From Lojkania enalia (lineage: Eukaryota > Ascomycota > Dothideomycetes > Pleosporales): a stretch of 64,000 nucleotides of DNA. Position numbers and translations under genes: made by a program. Below are positions 59,196-64,000 of the stretch, in pieces. Where the stretch lies: positions 1-64,000 of the forward strand of contig ML986580.1 in assembly GCA_010094045.1 (NCBI GenBank), in the 5' to 3' direction. The notes beneath the pieces were generated by a model. That model did no database searches and was not told where the DNA came from. It worked only from the letters and a program-made list of their open reading frames with translations. The first letter of the stretch is position 1; each line of letters opens with the position of its first letter.

Positions 59196-59498
59196 TATTA
59201 TAGTAATACTATAATACTTCTATACTTATACTATTCTTACTATAATATTTAAACTAGCTGCTAGTAATAGCTATTAGCTACTAGCTAGAATATAACCGAC
59301 TTATTATAACTATAATAGAAGAAGGTTTTACTAATCTAGCTAATTTATATAGTAGTATAGACCTAGCTTCTATAAAAATTTATATAATATAGATATTTCT
59401 ATTTTTTATATAATATTTTAATATTTATATATAGTATATAGTAATAGAGTTAACTATCTAAAGTATAATTAACTAACTATATATAAGCGTCTATAATA
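59196..59498 (+). repeat. Gyp1-B 3' LTR
   Basis: 303 bp, the same length as the other Gyp1 LTRs, begins TATTATAGTAAT, ends TCTATAATA. Confidence 0.92.
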
Positions 59499-61990
59499 AT
59501 CATTAATAATATTACTATTAAAGACTAATATCTCTTACTATTTATCTATAACTTAAAAGACTAATTAAAAGAAGCTACTATTTTTATAAAATTAGATATC
59601 TAGAATATATATTATTAGATTTATATTAAGAAAGCGATAAATAGAAAATAGTAATTAGAATAAAAAAGAAACTTTTTAAATATCTAGTTATACTTTTTAA
59701 ACTTACTAATATACTAGCTACTTTTTAAAAATAAATTAATAAGGTATTAAAACTATATTTTAGATAATTCTATATAGTATATTTGGATAATATTTTTATA
59801 TATTTAAAAATAAAGTAAGAATATAAAAAATATATTAAATAAGTACTATATATATTATAAATAGTAAAATTATACTTTAAGATAAGAAAATATAAATTTA
59901 ATATTATATAAATAAACTACTTAAAATTTATTATTAAACTAGAATAACTATAAATAAATCTAAATAAATTAGTAGTAATTAAAGACTAGTTAATTCTAAA
60001 ATTTATTAAAGATATCTAATTTTTTATAAGATTTTATAACTTCTATTAAACTTTTATAGACGATTAGAGTAATATAATTATACCTTTAACCTAACTATTA
60101 AGAAAAGATATTATTTTTATATAGGAAAATAAATAAGAAAAAGCCTTCTAAGAAGTTAAGAAATAATTTTAGTAAGAACTAGTACTAAAACTCTATAATC
60201 TAGAAAAGAAAGCTCTTATAAAAACTAATATATTAGAAATAAGAATAGCTAGAATTTTTATATAAGTTTATAATAGAAAATAATATCTAGTAGTATACTA
60301 TTTATAAAAACTTATACTAGTAGAGATAAATTATAATATATATAACTAAAAACTTCTAACTATTATAGTATACTTTAAGAAATAGTATATATATTTATAA
60401 GGAGTAAAATAGTAAATTAAAGTCTATTATAATTATAAGAATCTTACTATCTTTCTTACTATTAAAACTCTTACCCCTAAATAGGTTAGATAGTTATAAG
60501 AACTAGCTATATTTAACTTTAAGATTATCTATATTAGTAGAAAATAAAACTAAAGAGTAGATATATTAAGTAGACTACTAAAATATAAGTAAGAGAAAGG
60601 AATTATAGCTATACTATTAAGAAGATAATAAGATAGAAGTATAGTATATAATTATCTAAGACTTATAATAATAACTATTATTTAAGAAGTAAGTTAAATA
60701 ATACTAATTAGATTGGTAATAAATAGAATACCTAAAGAACTTTAAGAATAAGAATTAAAATAAGTAGATAGACTATTATATATCTATAATTAAATTTATA
60801 TCCTAGCTAAAGTTAGAAAAGAATTTATTAGATAATTTTATAAAACTTCTACCTATAGATACTAAAGAATAGAGAAAATACTAGAATAAATCTTTAGAGG
60901 ATTCTACTTTCTTAAAGTAAGAGAATAAGTAAAAAATATATTATAAGAATATATAAACTACTAATAGAATAAATCTAATAGATATATATTTTATAAACTA
61001 TTATAAAATTTAAAAATACTAACTAGACTATAAATAGAAGTTACTATAAACTTTATTATTAAACTACTAAAGTTAAAAGACTACCCTAAAAGAGAAGTAT
61101 ATAACTCTATTATAATAATTATATATAGACTTATAAAATATACCTACTTTATCCCTTATAATTAAGTATTATTAGTAGAATAGGTTATAAATATCTTTCT
61201 AAAATAGATTATTATATAATATAAAGTACTATAAAAGATAATTATAGATTAAAATATTAAGTTTACTTTAAAATTTTAGTAAATAATTATAAACTTACTA
61301 GAAATAAAATATAAGACGTTTATAGTATTTTACCTATAAATAAATAGATAAATAGAATAAATAAACTAAATAGTAGAGTAATATTTATAATACTACTTTA
61401 ACTATAAATAAAATAATTAGATAATACTATTACTAATAGTATAACTTATATATAATAGTACCATATATACTATAACTAGAGTATTACTATTTATAGTAAA
61501 CTATAAGTATAAACTAAAAACCTATAATACTTTAATTAAAGTAGTATTATAGGTACCCTAAATATAAGAATAAGTTGAGATTATTTAATAAATATAAGAG
61601 TTATTAAAGAAAAACTTCTAGTTTCTATAATATATTATAAAGAAATACTATAATAAGAAATATAAATAACTATTTTACTTTAAGGAAAGAGAAAAAGTTT
61701 AGCTACTATAATAAAATATTTAAAATAAATAACTAAGTAGTAAACTAGATTATATTAAAATTAGACTATATAAAATTAAGGAATAAATATTACTTATAAA
61801 CTATTAACTTAAATTATCTATTATTATAAAAATCTACTTAACCTTTTATATTATATTTATAAAAAGGTATTCTAAAATACTAAACTAGTAGTATATAATA
61901 TAAAAATATATAGAGAAGACTAGAAATAGAAAATTAAGAGAATAATAAAATATAGAATATAGAATAGTAAATAATATTATCTAATTAAAT
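59499..61990 (+). pseudogene. Gyp2-Q RT, RNase H, integrase, chromodomain, RIP-inactivated
   Basis: VYLDNIFIYL near 59778-59810 (YLDD type, second Asp now Asn), RNase H near 60220, continuing past the point where P is cut (60495) into the integrase zinc region near 60830-60900 and core near 61110-61160 (NSIIIIIYRLIKYTYFIP-like), chromodomain near 61900-61990 (stops at Trp and Gln). No open frame of note. Confidence 0.8.
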
Positions 61991-62139
61991 AGTTAGAAAT
62001 AGATAAATATAAGAACCTATAGAATAATACTTAAAAACTAGAAGAAAATCTTAGCTTTATAGTATTATAGATATATTATAAAACTTAAGCTTACGAAAAA
62101 AATCTAGAAATAGAATAGTAGAATTAAATAATATTAGCT

Positions 62140-62576
62140 ATATTATAGGAGGCGACTCTACCTCTAGAAGAAGACCTACCTTATAATCTACTTCTTTCTC
62201 TTCTTTAAGCTACTCCTATATATATTTATAATCCTCTATTTACTTATATTTTACTTATTTATAAATCTTCTAGAGATACTATATTTTTATATAAGCTACT
62301 ACTGTCTTATTAAAAAGTTATTCTAACTCTTCTTAAGTTAAATAAATCTTCTTCTTTAATTTTATAATCTTAGTATTCTACTTTACTATTAGAAAGAATT
62401 AAGAATAAACTAGTATTATAGGATTATAATATATAAATAATCTAAATATCGTAATTTATATTATATAATAAATATATACTAGTATAAAAGTATTTTAAAT
62501 AATATAACTTTTTAGGTATTTCTTTTTTATCTACTTTATAAGTTAACTTCTTATAGAAATACTAGAAATAAAATAT
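62140..62576 (-). pseudogene. Antisense frame of Gyp2-Q, strongly eroded
   Basis: Minus-strand counterpart of the antisense frames in N1-N4: (M)FYF.YFYKKLTYKVDKKEI from 62576, LYYLKYFYTS, and, one frame over, a Lys/Glu-rich part ending ...EKEVDYKVGLLLEVESPPII near 62150. Opposite to gag-pol, as in the other copies. Confidence 0.45.
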
Positions 62577-62753
62577 AATAATCTTACTTAAATAGTCTAT
62601 ATAATTAGTATAATAATATTTATTTAGGGTTAAATAATAAAGAAGAGATATTAGAAATATATATAATCTTAGTAAAGATAGTATACTAACTCTACTATAT
62701 ACTAGATTAGAATAGGAAAACTCTTAGATTAAAAACTTAAAAGAAGAAGATAG

Positions 62754-63086
62754 TATTATAAATATTCTTATAAAAATTTTTATACTAGACTTAATTAAGA
62801 TTTAGAATTTTATATAGTTAGAAGAATAAAACTAATATAAGATATATAATATACTTAATAGTTTAGTTAATTAAGTAACTAAATAAGAAGAAATAGTAAA
62901 AGAACTAAATTATATTTAATAATTTTATAATTCTAATTTTTATAGCTCTTTATAATTAACTTAAATATTTTTTATATACTCTACTTAAATACTTCTATAT
63001 TAAGTTTATAAGAATAATCCTCTATAGTATATAATTATTCTTAATTATTACCCTATCCTATATCTAGCTAATTAGAGGCTATTATA
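62754..63086 (+). repeat. Gyp2-Q 3' LTR (one 34-base unit)
   Basis: 333 bp, begins TATTATAAATAT, ends GGCTATTATA; the single palindromic unit is near 62845-62885. A polypurine remnant (AAAAGAAGAAGATAG, 62739-62753) precedes it. Confidence 0.88.
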
Positions 63087-63340
63087 AAAATAGAAAAATG
63101 AATAGTTAGAAGTAGTTAAATAGAGTTAAAAATAGAGAAAGGTTAGAAAAGAGGTTTAGAGTAGAAAAAAGAAGGATTAGAGGTAGTTAAAAAGAGTTAA
63201 AGTTAGAATAGAATTAGAAAAGTAGTATAAAATAGAAAAAGAAAGTAGTATTAGATATAAAAGGGTTAGAATTAGAATAGAAAAAAGAAGTAGTAGAAGT
63301 AGTTAAAAAAAGTTAAAATTAGAATAGAAAAAAAAATAGG
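63087..63340 (+). repeat. Purine-rich irregular repeat
   Basis: About 250 bases almost free of C, made of loosely repeated pieces such as AGTTAAAAAGAGTTAAAGTT and TAGAATAG / GAAGTAGTAG. No gene in either strand. It may be a RIP-altered minisatellite or the untranslated part of an unrecognised element. Confidence 0.5.
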
Positions 63341-63814
63341 TAATATATAGTATAAGTAAGCTAATTACCTAAGTAAACTAATTATAATATTAAAACTATA
63401 CTAAAATTACAACTACTTTTTATAAAATATTATACTTTCTTATATTCTATTATACTATATAGTATAGTAGTCTATTCTTCTATATTTATAATAATATTTT
63501 TATACGTCTGTAAGTTATATTTAGCCTTATTATACTATGTATAATACTTTTAAATTAGCTAACCTCTATTAATATACGCTTTCTTTCTACCTTTCCTTCT
63601 ATTAGTATAAGTATTAAACTCTTTTAGAGTAGTTAATTAAATACCTTCTTTAATTACTAGATTATCTTTCTTCTATATATACTTTCTTTTATATAATTAA
63701 TATTATATAGCAGCTTTATTAACTACTTAAAACTTAGTAACCTAAATATATAATAGTATATTTTTATATATTATATATATAGCACCTTTTATAAACTATT
63801 TAAACGCCTCTATA
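63341..63814 (-). mobile_element. Fot-D: 3' end of a Fot-A family transposon
   Basis: The reverse complement matches Fot-A from about 830 to 1288: terminal sequence TAATATATAGTATAAG, transposase C-terminus with YNLQTYKN (Cys-knuckle remnant, near 63480-63510) and KEGIQLT upstream. Homology stops near 63814, so the element is truncated there. Strongly RIP-mutated. Confidence 0.8.
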
Positions 63815-64000
63815 TTATGAATATAGAATGCTAAGAGGTACCGCCTCTATAGCTAGGGCTTAATCTAATATTAGCTACTGGGAAGGTCGACTCGGACGAG
63901 GACTAATAAGGTAATAACAGGTAGAAGTATATTAGGAACCAGTTATTAGACAGTAAGCAGTAGGACTGCGGGAACTGGGGAGATAATTAGTTAGACGATA
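63815..64000. other. Unrecognised segment with little or no RIP
   Basis: Sharp change in composition: more G and C, and CAG, ACTG, TGCG and similar RIP targets are intact. No match to any element in the window and no convincing frame. Could be the end of a young element, or the edge of the AT-rich block. Confidence 0.5.

Larger units (their letters stand above)
39820..59498 (+). mobile_element. Gyp1-B: Ty3/gypsy element with N3 and N4 nested in its 5' LTR
   Basis: Second Gyp1 copy, about 5.97 kb when N3 is removed, so equal in size to Gyp1-A without Cop1. The 5' LTR is split (39820-40111 and 53820-53830, together 303 bp), the 3' LTR is intact. The five bases on each side (TAGTT and ATCAT) do not match and the flanking Gyp2 sequence is not contiguous, unlike every other complete LTR insertion here. 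Very heavily RIP-mutated. Confidence 0.9.
59499..63086 (+). mobile_element. Gyp2-Q: 3' half of a Gyp2 element
   Basis: Starts abruptly in RT (equivalent to 38825 in P) and runs through RNase H, integrase, chromodomain and the antisense region to a 333-bp 3' LTR. Because it repeats about 1 kb of RT already present before Gyp1-B, it is not simply the other half of P. Its LTR has one 34-base unit, while the P 5' LTR has two, and the outer flanks do not match. Among the most strongly RIP-mutated Gyp2 sequences here. Confidence 0.85.

Noticed and set aside
63950..63990. Possible tRNA-like sequence in the GC-rich tail
   Set aside because: No cloverleaf arms or conserved TPsiC loop could be formed.

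Overview
This window is a block of nested, dead transposable elements from a filamentous ascomycete (Pezizomycotina). It shows no host gene, tRNA or rRNA. The base composition is the signature of repeat-induced point mutation (RIP): CpA and TpG are almost gone, TpA is in great excess, and coding frames are littered with TAA/TAG where Gln or Trp codons stood. Start codons read ATA instead of ATG and catalytic Asp reads Asn. Differences between paired LTRs or inverted repeats, where I compared them, are transitions. The species cannot be named from the sequence. Family labels (Gyp1, Gyp2, Gyp3, Cop1, Fot-A to Fot-D) are mine.

Layout. 1-1288: Fot-A, a Fot1/pogo-type transposon cut by the window edge, sitting in the LTR of a deleted Gyp1 copy (Gyp1-C, 1289-2486, minus strand). 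2483-5105 plus 18662-20026: Gyp3, a chromodomain Ty3/gypsy element on the minus strand. Gyp3 is split by Fot-B (5106-5388 plus 17092-18661), which is split by Gyp1-A (5389-17086), which is split by the Ty1/copia element Cop1 (6966-12618, with a 425-base assembly gap). 20027-63086: a Gyp2 complex. A plus-strand Gyp2 copy (P) is broken by two minus-strand Gyp2 copies, N1 (20514-27387) and N2 (28543-37212, itself carrying Fot-C at 34140-35993). P is cut at 39819 by Gyp1-B (39820-59498). The 5' LTR of Gyp1-B holds a third minus-strand copy, N3 (40112-53814), and N3 holds a fourth, N4 (43852-50715). After Gyp1-B a plus-strand Gyp2 3' half (Q) follows to 63086. 63087-63340 is purine-rich filler, 63341-63814 a second end of the Fot-A family (Fot-D), and 63815-64000 an unrecognised stretch almost free of RIP.

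Nearly every insertion is confirmed by matched LTRs or terminal inverted repeats and an exact target-site duplication (5 bp for LTR elements, TA for Fot elements), so the order of insertion can be read. Only Gyp1-B lacks matching flanks: about 1 kb of Gyp2 reverse transcriptase occurs on both sides of it, which points to recombination between two copies.

The most interesting observation is an apparent antisense gene in Gyp2. Between the chromodomain and the 3' LTR, on the strand opposite gag-pol, all five copies that retain this region (N1-N4, Q) carry a Cys-pattern segment (CxxC, C, C/CxxC) followed by a charged, coiled-coil-like segment. N2, whose nucleotide sequence differs most, keeps the same protein-level pattern. 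Gag-pol proteins here would have served reverse transcription and integration; none can be made from this DNA now.
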